Shown: positions 1 through 8,751, counted from the first letter of the stretch. The stretch is 64,000 nucleotides of DNA from Vulcanimicrobiota bacterium (GCA_013290125.1 JABCYQ010000002.1:62001-126000), one strand, 5' to 3'. The notes: a model not told the origin generated them from the letters alone. Numbers and translations: made by a program.

Positions 1-1127
1 AGCCCGACGAAGAAAACCGTCGCGTCCATCGCGCGCCGGACTTCACGACAAACGGTTTGATAGAGCGAGCGAAGGCTGAGCTGCGCGGAGAGCGCCCGCG
101 AGACCTCGGCCAGCAACGTGAGCTCGCGGGTCTGCTGTTCGGCGCGCATGAGCTGGTGCGAGTGCTCGACCGCGATGGCGGCTTGCTCCGCGATGGCCAC
201 GAGGAGCGTGAGGTCGCGGTCGCTGTACGCGTCTTGCATCGCGCTCTGCACGGAGATGACACCGATCAGGCGTTCGCCGATGCGCAAGGGCGCGAAGAGC
301 GCGGATTCGACCGGCTCGCCTTCACCCATCAGCACGGACGGCATGCTCTGCCAGTCGCCCTCCGTCCGCAGTATGAGTGGGCGTCCTAAACGCAGTGCCG
401 AACCCGACGCCGAACCATCGATCGGATATTCGCCTGCCTCGACGACCTTGCCGATGTCCACGCAGTACGGTATCGAGACCGTCGCCTTTTCCCAGTCCGC
501 CAGGGCGATGAAAAACGTCGCGGCATCCATGATGCCGCCGACGAGCCCATGGACGCGCTCGAACAGCCGCTTGAGATCCCGCTCGGACGAAAGCGCACGC
601 GCGGTGTCGAGGAGCACGCGCAGCTCTTCGTCGCGAGCCGACGCTGCTTCAAACGACGTCGCAGCATTGAGCACAAGCGAGGCGACATCCGCGGCGGCGA
701 TGACGTCATCGACGCTTGGCCTGTCGAATGGCTGCCGGCCTTGCGCTCCGACGGCGAGAAAGCCGCGGATGCCGGACTCCGTTCGAAGCGGTGCGACGAT
801 GAACGACGTCGGACCCGAAGTGGCGATATGGAGGTGCGTCAGCGTCCGGTGATCGGGCGAAGAGATCTGCGCCACGCCGCTCTGCAGCGCGGCGGCGACG
901 AGCGATTCATCCACCAAGACGTCTTCTGCGCCGCGAGGTGCCGCACTGCGATAGACCGCTTGGCGAGCGCCGTCTGTGTCGACGGCGGTCAGCTCGAAGA
1001 AATCAACCGGCATCCGCTCCGCGAGCGCCGCCTGAAGCGCGGGAAAAAACTCCGCGCGCGGCCTGTCGACCGCCAACGCGAGCAACGACGAGTAGTACGG
1101 GGTGACGCGTGCGGCGTTTGTATCCAC
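1..1127 (-). CDS. Multi-GAF sensory protein, C-terminus cut by window edge
   Basis: Reading the minus strand from a GTG at 1127 gives an open frame of 375 codons that runs off the left edge. It contains at least two GAF-type sensor domains with repeated motifs (DxxRALSxERDLxxLF, LxLLVAIAEQAAIAVEHS) and the beginning of a third (LSLRSLYQTVCREVRRAMDA). The same order of domains occurs in the next gene upstream, so this is a tandem paralogue that probably ends in GGDEF, HD or kinase modules outside the window. It lies in the same frame as that gene, separated from its TGA stop by only seven codons, so the two are co-transcribed. No good Shine-Dalgarno is visible, which fits translational coupling. 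The ligand of the GAF domains cannot be read from sequence. A soluble cytoplasmic location is inferred from the lack of membrane segments. Confidence 0.8.
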   Translation of the reverse strand, partial: MDTNAARVTPYYSSLLALAVDRPRAEFFPALQAALAERMPVDFFELTAVDTDGARQAVYRSAAPRGAEDVLVDESLVAAALQSGVAQISSPDHRTLTHLHIATSGPTSFIVAPLRTESGIRGFLAVGAQGRQPFDRPSVDDVIAAADVASLVLNAATSFEAASARDEELRVLLDTARALSSERDLKRLFERVHGLVGGIMDAATFFIALADWEKATVSIPYCVDIGKVVEAGEYPIDGSASGSALRLGRPLILRTEGDWQSMPSVLMGEGEPVESALFAPLRIGERLIGVISVQSAMQDAYSDRDLTLLVAIAEQAAIAVEHSHQLMRAEQQTRELTLLAEVSRALSAQLSLRSLYQTVCREVRRAMDATVFFVG

Positions 1128-1148
1128 TAGGTCATAGTTATCGGTGCG

Positions 1149-3734
1149 TCAGCGCCGCCCAACCGTCGCGACTCCGATGAACCGCTCGACAAGGTCCGGA
1201 TCGAATTGCGTGCCGGCAGCCCGGCGTACGGCGACCGCGGCTTCGGCCGCGGTGACGCGCGGCATGTGAGGGCGATCACAGGTCATCGCCAAAAACGCGT
1301 CGAGCAGCGCCAGCAGTCGGGCGAGAAGGGGGATGGTTCTGCCCGCGAGGCCTTCGGGGTATCCGCTTCCGTCAAAGCGCTCGTGATGATGCCGGATCGC
1401 GATCGCCACCGCCTCGAACGCGGGAATGTTCTCGACGAGCATGGCGCCTATCGTCGCGTGGCGTTTGACCAGTTCATACTCCGCGGGTGTCAACGGCCCC
1501 GGCTTGCGCAGGACATGTTCGGGAATGGCTATCTTGCCGACGTCGCGCAGGACGCTCGCGAGCAACAGCGCCTCGGCGTCAGACACCGAAAGTGCAAATG
1601 CGGCGGCGACGTCCTTCGCGAGGCGATTCGCGTTTTCGAGGCGCACGCGCGTGTCGGGGTCGCGCGTCAGAAGCGCCGCGAGCAGCTCCGCGACCGGAGA
1701 GAAGTTGCCCTCAAGCCGCAATTCAGTCGTGCCGATCCGCTGCAGCGCGGCGACCGGGCGGCCGTGGCGCTTGCTGTGATACAGCGCAGCGTCGGCCCGC
1801 TGGATGAGGTCCGACGCGGTCGCGCCGTCGGCAGGGTAGGTCGCGATGCCGATGGACGCGCGCAGCGGCACGGCAGCACCGCTCGGAAGTCGGAGCCGAC
1901 GACTGCTCACGGCGTCGCGGATTCGCGCGCCGATGACGTGCGCTCGATCGGCGGTCGTAGCCGGCAAAATGACGAGAAATTCGTCGCCGCCATAGCGGCC
2001 GACGATGTCCGCGCTTCGGCACGTCGCGTGAAGGACGCCCGTGAGGACGCGCAGCGCTTCGTCGCCTGCCGGGTGACCGTGGGTGTCGTTGACGAGTTTG
2101 AAATCGTCGAGGTCGAGCATGAGGACTGCGACTTCGCTCTCATCGCCGCGCGCACGCTCGATCTCTTCGTCCAGACGCGTCTTGAGATACCGATGATGGT
2201 ACAGATTCGTGAGCGGATCGCGGTCCGCTCGGTTCTGGGCCTCGCGGAACATCTGCGCGTTTTGCACCGCGAGCGCCATCTGCTCGGCTATTGCGCCGAG
2301 CAGGCGGACATCCGAGTCTCTATACGCGCCTTCCATGTAGGATTGCGCGGTCAATATTCCGATGCAGCGATCGGCCAGACGAAGCGGTGCCATCGCAAGA
2401 GAGCGAACGGTCGGGCCGCCCGTCTTGAGGATATGTCGCGGCCCGATCGTCAGCTCCTCGCGGTTCTGCAAGACGATCGCTTCGTTGGAAGTGATGACTT
2501 TTTCAGCGAGCGTGCCCGCGAGCGGATAGTCCGCGAGCTCGATCTCTGCGTCGCCTTCGGCCACGAACTCGATGTGCATCGTGTCGCGTTCGCCGGCGAG
2601 CAAGCTGACGAGGAAGATCGGCGCATCCATCACACGGCGCACTTCGCGGCAAACCGTCTGACAGAGCGTGCGTAGCGAGAGCTGCGCGGAGAGCGCGCGT
2701 GAGACCTCAGAAAGCAGCTTCAGTTCGCGAGCGCGCTGTTCCGCACGCTCGAGATACTGAGAATTCTCCACAGCGATCGCGCCTTGTTCCGCGATCGCGA
2801 CCAGCAGCTCGAGATCGCGTTCGGTGAATGCCGCCTCGTGTTCGCTCTGCACCGAGATCACGCCGATCGTCCGGTCGTTGATCCGCATCGGTACGTAGAC
2901 TGCCGACCGGACATCGTCGCCTTCGCCTGCGGCTGACGCTGGATATGCAGCGAAGTCCTCCAGCGTGCGCATCAAAAGCGGTCGCCCGCGCGAGAAGACA
3001 TGTCCGCACAACGTGTCGCTCCGCGGAGAGGTGGGAATCGCGATCGCTTTGCCGTCGCTCACCGCGTACGGGTATTCGATCTGATCGCCATCGTGAGCGC
3101 CGAGTGCGATGAGAAATGTGCGCGCGTCCATCACACCGCCGACGAGCTCGTGGAATTGCGCGAAGAGCTTTGGAAGGTCACGTTCGGTGGACAGAGCGCG
3201 AGTCGCGTCGAGAAGCAGCGCGAGTTCCTCAGCGCGGTCCTTCGCCTCGCCAGCGGCGACGAGCGCACCCGCGACCAGCGCCGTGATGTCGGCGGCGGCC
3301 GCGATGTCGTCTGCTGCGCCGGCGAAGACATCCGGGCGGCGGCTCGCGATCGCCAAAACTCCGAAGCGACGGCCTGTCGCGCCGAGCGGAGCGAGGACCA
3401 TCGACCCGCCAGGAAACGGCAAGCGGCCAGCATCAACGGATTCCGCCGTGATCACGAAGTCGGTCGGCGCATCGCATGCGCGCGCGAACAGCCCGGAACT
3501 TACCGGCGCCGCCGCGCCGTTCAGAAGTTTAGCCGATTCGTGGATCATGCGGAAGCGAGTGATCTCACCGTCATCCGCAACTGCAACTCCGACGTATTCC
3601 GCGTCGAATCGAACGCGCAGCGCGTCGCACAGCGCGCGGAAGAACTCTGCGTATCCGAGTTTGGTCGCGAGCGCCAGCAGTTCCGCGCGGTCGAGCGGCG
3701 ACGCCGTGCCCCCGACGCGGGGAGTAATCTCCAT
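1149..3734 (-). CDS. GAF-GAF-GAF-GGDEF-HD(GYP-like) c-di-GMP signalling protein
   Basis: The 861-residue product has three GAF regions (about 20-165, 180-330 and 335-500), a diguanylate cyclase domain (about 505-665) with an intact GGDEF motif (RYGGDEFLVI), and a C-terminal HD-GYP-like domain (about 680-861). The GGDEF part should make c-di-GMP. The HD-GYP part keeps the HHERFDGSGYP block and a KRHA histidine, but the defining HD pair reads RD (SVLRDVGKIAIP), so the first metal-binding histidine is lost and phosphodiesterase activity is doubtful. There are no membrane segments, so it is probably a cytoplasmic sensor. It sits 44 bp downstream of glcF and directly upstream of a paralogue, suggesting one transcript. 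The ATG at 3734 is accepted because it precedes the first GAF domain. Confidence 0.9.
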   Translation of the reverse strand: MEITPRVGGTASPLDRAELLALATKLGYAEFFRALCDALRVRFDAEYVGVAVADDGEITRFRMIHESAKLLNGAAAPVSSGLFARACDAPTDFVITAESVDAGRLPFPGGSMVLAPLGATGRRFGVLAIASRRPDVFAGAADDIAAAADITALVAGALVAAGEAKDRAEELALLLDATRALSTERDLPKLFAQFHELVGGVMDARTFLIALGAHDGDQIEYPYAVSDGKAIAIPTSPRSDTLCGHVFSRGRPLLMRTLEDFAAYPASAAGEGDDVRSAVYVPMRINDRTIGVISVQSEHEAAFTERDLELLVAIAEQGAIAVENSQYLERAEQRARELKLLSEVSRALSAQLSLRTLCQTVCREVRRVMDAPIFLVSLLAGERDTMHIEFVAEGDAEIELADYPLAGTLAEKVITSNEAIVLQNREELTIGPRHILKTGGPTVRSLAMAPLRLADRCIGILTAQSYMEGAYRDSDVRLLGAIAEQMALAVQNAQMFREAQNRADRDPLTNLYHHRYLKTRLDEEIERARGDESEVAVLMLDLDDFKLVNDTHGHPAGDEALRVLTGVLHATCRSADIVGRYGGDEFLVILPATTADRAHVIGARIRDAVSSRRLRLPSGAAVPLRASIGIATYPADGATASDLIQRADAALYHSKRHGRPVAALQRIGTTELRLEGNFSPVAELLAALLTRDPDTRVRLENANRLAKDVAAAFALSVSDAEALLLASVLRDVGKIAIPEHVLRKPGPLTPAEYELVKRHATIGAMLVENIPAFEAVAIAIRHHHERFDGSGYPEGLAGRTIPLLARLLALLDAFLAMTCDRPHMPRVTAAEAAVAVRRAAGTQFDPDLVERFIGVATVGRR

Positions 3735-3778
3735 GGACCGGTTCCGTTAGATCTCTTGGAAAAAAGCGACGATTGTTC

Positions 3779-5098
3779 TTAACGGGTTATCGGCGTCCCG
3801 GCGGTCCCAGCGTACGCCTCGTCGACCAGTTCCAGCAGGTGACGGACCGTCAAATTGAGCCCCCGGCGCTCGATAGCTGCCCGCAGATGCATGTCGCAGC
3901 CCGGATTGCATACGACGACCGTGCCGGCACCGGTCGCGACGACATTGTCGAGCTTTTCATCAGCGAGCCGGGCGGCGATCTCTGGGTGCGTCAGCGCGTG
4001 CAGACCCGCCGCACCGCAGCACCGATCCGAATCGGCCATCTCGATGAGTTCGACGCTGCCGATGCTTTGCAACAAAGCGCGCGGCTGTTCGCGGATCTTC
4101 TGGGCGTGAGCGAGGTGACACGCGTCTTGATAGGTCACGCGCGTGCGAGCAGACAGGCTACCGTCGCCGGCAGAAAGCGGCCGCAGCACCTCAGATACGT
4201 CGCGCACGGTCGTTGAAAAGCGGCGTGCCCGCTCGGCGTACTGGGGATCGTCGCTCAGCAGTTCGCCATACTCTTTGAGCATCGCGCCGCAGCCAGCGCT
4301 GTTGGTCACGACCATCTCGACCGCTGCAGCGTCGAATGCGTCGATGACCGAGCGCGCCATCGACTTTGCGCTCGTGCGCTCGCCGGCGTGAACGTTGAGC
4401 GCGCCGCAGCACCACTGCTTGGGCGGCACGACGATTTCAAAACCTTGCCGGCGCAGCACCCGAACCGTTGCCGCATGCACGTGCGGATAGAGCTCGTTCA
4501 TCACGCAGCCTAAGAAGAGACCGACGCGAGCGCGCCGTTCTCCGGCTGCCGGTATGACGGCCGGCAGTGGACCACCCGAGCGCGGCGCGGCCGGCAACAT
4601 GGCGATCATCGTCCGCGCGCGCGCCGGCAAAGGAAGCGCGAGCAGAAAGTTTCGCACGGATTTATGACGCGAGATGAAGCGAGCGGGCGCAAGAAATGCA
4701 GCGGTGAGCGCACGGTTAGGCAGCAGTCGCCGCGTGAGAAAATCGCGGAAGAATCGAAAGCCTGCGCGGCCGGGAACGGGCGGCGCCTTGGCTTCGACTT
4801 GCGCGCGGCCGAGCTCCAGCAATTGGCCGAAGCGTACGCCTGACGGACAAGCCGTCTCGCACGCGCGGCATCCGAGGCACGCGTAGAGATGTTCGGCCAA
4901 GAACTCGTCGACTTGCGCGCGGCCTTCGGCTACATCTTTCATCATGAAGATCCGGCCGCGCGGAGAGTCGGCCTCCACGCCGAGCAGCCGGTACGTCGGG
5001 CACGCCTGTTCGCACATTCCGCAGCGCGTGCAGACATCGAGATCGACGAGTGCCGGGCGATCGGCTGAGCCTGATTTCGGCGCGCTCGCGACGTCCAT
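3779..5098 (-). CDS. glcF: Glycolate oxidase iron-sulfur subunit
   Basis: This 439-residue protein passes electrons from glycolate or D-lactate oxidation to the membrane quinone pool as the [4Fe-4S] partner of GlcD and GlcE. Two ferredoxin motifs are near the N-terminus (CTRCGMCEQACP at about 22-33 and CLGCRACETACP at about 73-84), followed by two cysteine-rich CCG domains (CCGALN and CCGAAG). Length and order match the GlcF family. Its ATG shares one base with the TGA stop of glcE (TGATG at 5096-5100), typical of translational coupling in a glcDEF operon. Membrane association is expected through partners, since no transmembrane helix is evident. The true substrate could be another 2-hydroxy acid. 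Confidence 0.93.
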   Translation of the reverse strand: MDVASAPKSGSADRPALVDLDVCTRCGMCEQACPTYRLLGVEADSPRGRIFMMKDVAEGRAQVDEFLAEHLYACLGCRACETACPSGVRFGQLLELGRAQVEAKAPPVPGRAGFRFFRDFLTRRLLPNRALTAAFLAPARFISRHKSVRNFLLALPLPARARTMIAMLPAAPRSGGPLPAVIPAAGERRARVGLFLGCVMNELYPHVHAATVRVLRRQGFEIVVPPKQWCCGALNVHAGERTSAKSMARSVIDAFDAAAVEMVVTNSAGCGAMLKEYGELLSDDPQYAERARRFSTTVRDVSEVLRPLSAGDGSLSARTRVTYQDACHLAHAQKIREQPRALLQSIGSVELIEMADSDRCCGAAGLHALTHPEIAARLADEKLDNVVATGAGTVVVCNPGCDMHLRAAIERRGLNLTVRHLLELVDEAYAGTAGTPITR

Positions 5099-6435
5099 CA
5101 GATCGCGCCGAGCATGCGCCCGGCATCGAGCGTGCCGGAGGGATCGAACGAAGTCTTAAGCCGGCGGAAGAGCGCGTACGGCGCATAACTGCGCGGCGGC
5201 ATCGCGATTTCCGTTCGGCCGGGCGGAGCCGACGTGCAGATCGCGCTGCCTGCGGCATCGCTGACGGCGCGCCAGAGAGCTGGTGCCTCGACCGCGGCGT
5301 GGGCAGGCGAGTGTCCGAAGACCACGCCCAACGTGGGGTGCGCGCTGATCTCGAGCATCGGCCATGATGTCGCCGCTGCAGCGAGGACCGACGGAACATC
5401 TGTGGGCAGGCAGGCGATGCGATAGGCGCACCACTCGACCGCCGGATACATGCGTCCGCCCGCGAGTTCGGCGATGTCTTTCCATGCGCGCTCCATGCCG
5501 CCGCGGTCGAGGACATCGACGGCCGTGCATCCGCGGTCGGCGCATATCTTTCGAACCGCCTCGATAGCACGAGCCACGGCTCGGCGAAGTCCGCCGAAGC
5601 GATAGACGGCGAGCCACTCATCCGTTCGCGTCAGCGCCGTCAATGCCGCGATGCGCTCGGCTGAGCGCGAGCAGTGCAGCGTGACCGCGTATGGGAATAT
5701 CGGAGCGGCTGCGACGTCGAGCGCCGCTGCGCAGGCGCTCCGCGCGTCGTTGAATCGAACGGCAAGAAGCCGTTCGTCGGGTGGCATCGGCGCGAGTTTA
5801 AGGACTGCCTCTCCAATGAATCCAAGCGTGCCGCGCGATCCGATGAAGAGCTTGTGCGAGTCAAAGCCCGCAACGCTCTTGACGACGTGCGATCCGGCGA
5901 ACGCGCGCGATCCATCCGACAACGCCACGCGCATCCCGAGCACATTGTCACGCAGCCCTCCGAATCGCGCGGCGAGCGCGCCGTTCGCTCCCGCGGCAAG
6001 CGCGCCTCCGACCGTCGCATCGTCCGCAAAAGGCACGTCGCAGGGGAAGAATCGCTCCTTCGCGGCAAGCGCAGCGCGCAGATCGGAGATCAGAACGCTC
6101 CCGGCGGCGACCGCGGTAAGATCGTCGGCGCGAACGTCGATCGATTTCGCTACCGACGAGACGTCGACCACGACGTCGAGCGCAGCCGGTGCGGGAGGCT
6201 GCGCGGATTTTGTGCCCTGACCGCGGATGACGACTTGCGCGCCTTCGAGCGCGCAAGCCTGGAGCGCGTCGGCGGTTTGCTCGAACGTCTTCGGGGAAGC
6301 GACCACAGTCGGAACGCGGCCAGCTATCGCAAATGCGGCGCAATCGTCTGGGTGGACCGTGAGCCGATCTTTCACGGCTTCGCGCAGCGACGAATCGAAC
6401 GGGACCGGACCGATGCCCTTCGGACGGCGCGTCAA
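5098..6435 (-). CDS. glcE: Glycolate oxidase FAD-binding subunit
   Basis: GlcE is the second flavin-binding subunit of glycolate dehydrogenase. The protein has an N-terminal FAD_binding_4 domain (PxTVVASPKTFEQTADAL, then a GGALAAGANG glycine stretch and SHVVKSVAGFD) and a C-terminal region of about 200 residues. I place the start at TTG 6435: this TTG overlaps the TGA stop of glcD as TTGA, and the frame upstream is just shadow of glcD. That gives 445 residues, longer than enterobacterial GlcE (about 350). No ATG or GTG lies near the natural N-terminus, so the exact start remains inferred. It is the middle gene of glcD-glcE-glcF. Confidence 0.88.
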   Translation of the reverse strand: MTRRPKGIGPVPFDSSLREAVKDRLTVHPDDCAAFAIAGRVPTVVASPKTFEQTADALQACALEGAQVVIRGQGTKSAQPPAPAALDVVVDVSSVAKSIDVRADDLTAVAAGSVLISDLRAALAAKERFFPCDVPFADDATVGGALAAGANGALAARFGGLRDNVLGMRVALSDGSRAFAGSHVVKSVAGFDSHKLFIGSRGTLGFIGEAVLKLAPMPPDERLLAVRFNDARSACAAALDVAAAPIFPYAVTLHCSRSAERIAALTALTRTDEWLAVYRFGGLRRAVARAIEAVRKICADRGCTAVDVLDRGGMERAWKDIAELAGGRMYPAVEWCAYRIACLPTDVPSVLAAAATSWPMLEISAHPTLGVVFGHSPAHAAVEAPALWRAVSDAAGSAICTSAPPGRTEIAMPPRSYAPYALFRRLKTSFDPSGTLDAGRMLGAI

Positions 6436-7889
6436 AACGCCGCGCCCGCCGCGCGCGCGACGCGCGGATCGACTTCGCCCCGCTCGACGCGTCGCGCCGA
6501 TTCGCCGCAGCGACGCGAGGTCGGAAATATCTTGCCCGGGTTGCACGATCCGTCCGGATCGAACGTTGCGCGCACGCGCCGCATGAGCGCGAGATCGTCC
6601 GGACTGAATTGCAACGGCATACAGTCTCGCTTTTCAATACCGACGCCGTGCTCGCCCGTGATGCTGCCGCCGTTGCGTACGCAGGCCTCAAGTATTTCCG
6701 CGCCGGCCCGCAGCGCGCCGTCGAGTTCGCCGGGCACTCGATCGTCGAAAAGAATCAGCGGATGGAGATTGCCGTCGCCCGCATGGAAGACGTTCGCGAT
6801 GCGCAGACCTTCACGTGCGCCTGCGGCCTCGACGTCGCGGAGGACCTGGGGCAGGCGGCTTCTTGGGATCACCCCGTCTTGGACGTAGTAGTTGGCGCTC
6901 AAGCGCCCCATGGCGCCAAACGCGGCCTTGCGGCCTTTCCAGATGCGCGCGGCTTCGGCGGCATCGCGGGCGATCCGTACTTCGCGCGCGCCGTTGCGCT
7001 CGCAGACCGCGCGCACGGCCGCTGTGATCTCGTCGGCGACGTCGTCCGGTCCATCTGCTTCGACGATCAGAATGGCCGCAGCGTCGACCGGGAAACCGGC
7101 ATGCGCAAATTCTTCGATCGCGCCGGTCGCCGTCTTGTCCATCATCTCGAGCGCGGCGGGCACGATGCCGGACGAGATGATGTCGGACACGGCCTGAGAC
7201 GCTCCATCGATGTCGTCAAAGACGCACAGCATCGTCTTGGATCCGGCCGGGAGCGGGCACAGCCGAACGCAGATCTTGGTGGCTATACCGCACGTGCCTT
7301 CCGAACCGATGAACGCGCCCAAAAGATCATATCCATAGTTCTCGCGGGTCTTGCCTCCGAGCCAGACGATGTCGCCCTCGGCCGTGACCAGCTCGACGCC
7401 CAAGACATGGTTCGCCGTCACGCCGTAGGCGAGACAGTGGAGTCCGCCAGAATTCTCGGCGACGTTGCCGCCGATCGTGCACGCGGCCATGCTTGACGGA
7501 TCGGGAACATAGCGCAGGCCACGGCCGGCGACGGCTGCACACAGGCCTGAATTCACGACGCCCGGCTCTACGACGGCGAACAGATTTCGGTCGTCGATTT
7601 CGAGAATGCGATTCAAGTGCACCGTGGCGATCACGACGCCGCCGAGTTCGGCGATCGCGCCACCCGAAAGACCGGTGCCGGCTCCGCGTGCGACAAAGGG
7701 GACCTTCGCTTCGCGGCAAGCCGCGACGATCGCCGCGGTCTGTTGCGCGTCTTGCGGAAGGACCACCATTTCGGGGAGCGCGCGCTCGATCGACGCATCG
7801 TAGCCGTACGAGCGAAGATCGCCCGGCTTCCAAAGCGCGTTTCGTTCGCCGACGATGGCGGTCAAGCGTTCGCGCAGCCTTACATCCAT
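6432..7889 (-). CDS. glcD: Glycolate oxidase catalytic flavoprotein subunit
   Basis: GlcD oxidises glycolate (or D-lactate) to the 2-oxo acid using FAD. The 485-residue protein starts MDVRLRERL at ATG 7889. The longer open frame upstream is discarded because it has no family similarity and would reach into the divergent gene. The FAD_binding_4 domain carries ARGAGTGLSGGAI (about residues 75-87), and the C-terminal FAD-oxidase domain carries FHAGDGNLHP and SITGEHGVGIEKRD, both hallmarks of the GlcD/D-lactate dehydrogenase family. It is the first gene of the operon, with a 66-bp divergent region towards the 7956 gene that must hold its promoter. GlcDEF often salvages 2-phosphoglycolate-derived glycolate. 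Confidence 0.94.
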   Translation of the reverse strand: MDVRLRERLTAIVGERNALWKPGDLRSYGYDASIERALPEMVVLPQDAQQTAAIVAACREAKVPFVARGAGTGLSGGAIAELGGVVIATVHLNRILEIDDRNLFAVVEPGVVNSGLCAAVAGRGLRYVPDPSSMAACTIGGNVAENSGGLHCLAYGVTANHVLGVELVTAEGDIVWLGGKTRENYGYDLLGAFIGSEGTCGIATKICVRLCPLPAGSKTMLCVFDDIDGASQAVSDIISSGIVPAALEMMDKTATGAIEEFAHAGFPVDAAAILIVEADGPDDVADEITAAVRAVCERNGAREVRIARDAAEAARIWKGRKAAFGAMGRLSANYYVQDGVIPRSRLPQVLRDVEAAGAREGLRIANVFHAGDGNLHPLILFDDRVPGELDGALRAGAEILEACVRNGGSITGEHGVGIEKRDCMPLQFSPDDLALMRRVRATFDPDGSCNPGKIFPTSRRCGESARRVERGEVDPRVARAAGAAF

Positions 7890-7955
7890 ACGCTTCTTCC
7901 GGTTCGCTTCCGGCACAAGGGCATCCCGGTGTGGAGGCGAACACAAGCGGCCGTC

Positions 7956-8282
7956 ATGGAGATCGCTCTTCGCGAAGTGCGCTATTCGCCCACCAAAGAT
8001 GTCTACAACCCTGGCGACGTGCTCACCGTCGCATTGTTCTTCGCCAAGGCTTGGACGGGCGAGGTCGAGGTCGGCCTTGCGCCCGATGGCGCCGTGAGCG
8101 GTTCGTATCCCACGACGGTGTTCGCTCGAAGCGGCGGCGCTCTCTACGAGGGTCAAGTCCACGTGAGGCGCGAGCATATCGGCACGTGCCGAATGCTGGC
8201 GACGTTCACCGGCGTGGACGGCACGGCCACGGTCGTGCCCGCCGTCGGCACGCCATTTGCGGTGCGCCCAATCGTCCCCTGA
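7956..8282 (+). CDS. Uncharacterised small protein, possibly beta-sandwich
   Basis: I do not recognise this 108-residue protein. It is rich in beta-prone segments (DVLTVALFFAKAW, TCRMLATFTGVDGTATVV) with a pattern like a small immunoglobulin or CopC-like sandwich. It has no signal peptide and no membrane helix. The ATG at 7956 is chosen over a GTG further upstream at about 7930 because the upstream part overlaps glcD on the other strand; a GGAGG lies about 20 bases before the ATG, too far for a good ribosome site, so the GTG start cannot be excluded. The gene ends 19 bp before the selenocysteine peroxiredoxin and probably shares its transcript. Confidence 0.6.
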   Translation: MEIALREVRYSPTKDVYNPGDVLTVALFFAKAWTGEVEVGLAPDGAVSGSYPTTVFARSGGALYEGQVHVRREHIGTCRMLATFTGVDGTATVVPAVGTPFAVRPIVP

Positions 8283-8301
8283 TAGCCTGATGAGGTCGCA
8301 T

Positions 8302-8751
8302 ATGCCAATTTCTGTCGGTGCCGTGATACCGAGCATCCGTTGTGAAACGCAGGACGGTCAGCTTGATCTCGATGTATATCGAGCGTCGAAAAACCTCGTC
8401 ATCTGGGCCTATCCTAAGGATGACACCGCGGGCTGAACGTTAGAAGCGAAGGACTTCAGTCGGCGGTCCGCCGACTTCGCGGCTGCCGGCGCCGTCACGG
8501 CCGGAATCTCCACAGATGATGCGGCTTCGCACCGCAAGTTCGCAACTCGTCACTCGCTCGAGGTGCCCCTGATCGCCGATCCAGGCGGCGCGATCTGCGC
8601 GCAGTTTGGCATACCGGTCTCTGCCAAAGGAGGATCCGCCGCGCGAACGACTATCGTCGTGGACAAGCTTGGCATCGTCCGGCGCGTCTACGAAAATGTG
8701 ATGCCGCTCGGCCACGCCGACCAAGTGTTGTCGTTCGTTAAGGGGCTCTGA
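8302..8751 (+). CDS. Peroxiredoxin (BCP/PrxQ type) with selenocysteine at the peroxidatic site (TGA read-through)
   Basis: A single frame from ATG 8302 to TGA 8749-8751 encodes 149 residues of the AhpC/TSA peroxiredoxin family, interrupted only by TGA at 8434-8436. This codon is residue 45 and falls exactly where BCP-type peroxiredoxins have the peroxidatic cysteine: YPKDDTAG-U-TLEAKDF against the family YPKDDTPG-C-TxEA. The rest of the fold continues in frame without damage (GISTDD, IADPGGAICAQFGIP, RTTIVVDKLGIVRRVYENV). A SECIS-like hairpin follows the codon. The product should reduce hydrogen or organic peroxides. The position of the usual resolving cysteine (U+5) is lysine 50; Cys99 is an alternative. 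A TGAGGT ribosome site lies about 7 bases before the ATG. An ordinary ORF finder splits this gene and reports only its tail. A nonsense mutation is the alternative, but its exact position argues against it. Confidence 0.87.
8446..8480 (+). promoter_or_regulatory. Bacterial SECIS-like hairpin
   Basis: Just after the in-frame TGA the RNA can form an eight-pair stem, AGTCGGCG (8458-8465) with CGCCGACT (8469-8476), closing a three-base loop GTC at 8466-8468. An outer GCGAA/TTCGC stem (8446-8450 with 8476-8480) extends it, using T8476 as an alternative pair, with a 5' bulge. The loop begins with G and lies 29 bases after the TGA. As I remember published bacterial SECIS rules, these ask for a G in the first two loop bases and a spacing of about 16-37 bases, and both fit. 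The hairpin is inside the coding frame, as in other bacteria, and would recruit SelB. Confidence 0.75.

Noticed and set aside
1206-2675. Long plus-strand ORF of 489 codons
   Set aside because: It is opposite the GAF-GGDEF-HD gene. Its protein is Arg/Asp-rich with no domain, as expected of a shadow frame in GC-rich DNA.
8434-8436. Treating the peroxiredoxin as a pseudogene
   Set aside because: Only one in-frame stop exists, it is TGA at the catalytic Cys position, and the remaining frame is intact with a SECIS-like stem.
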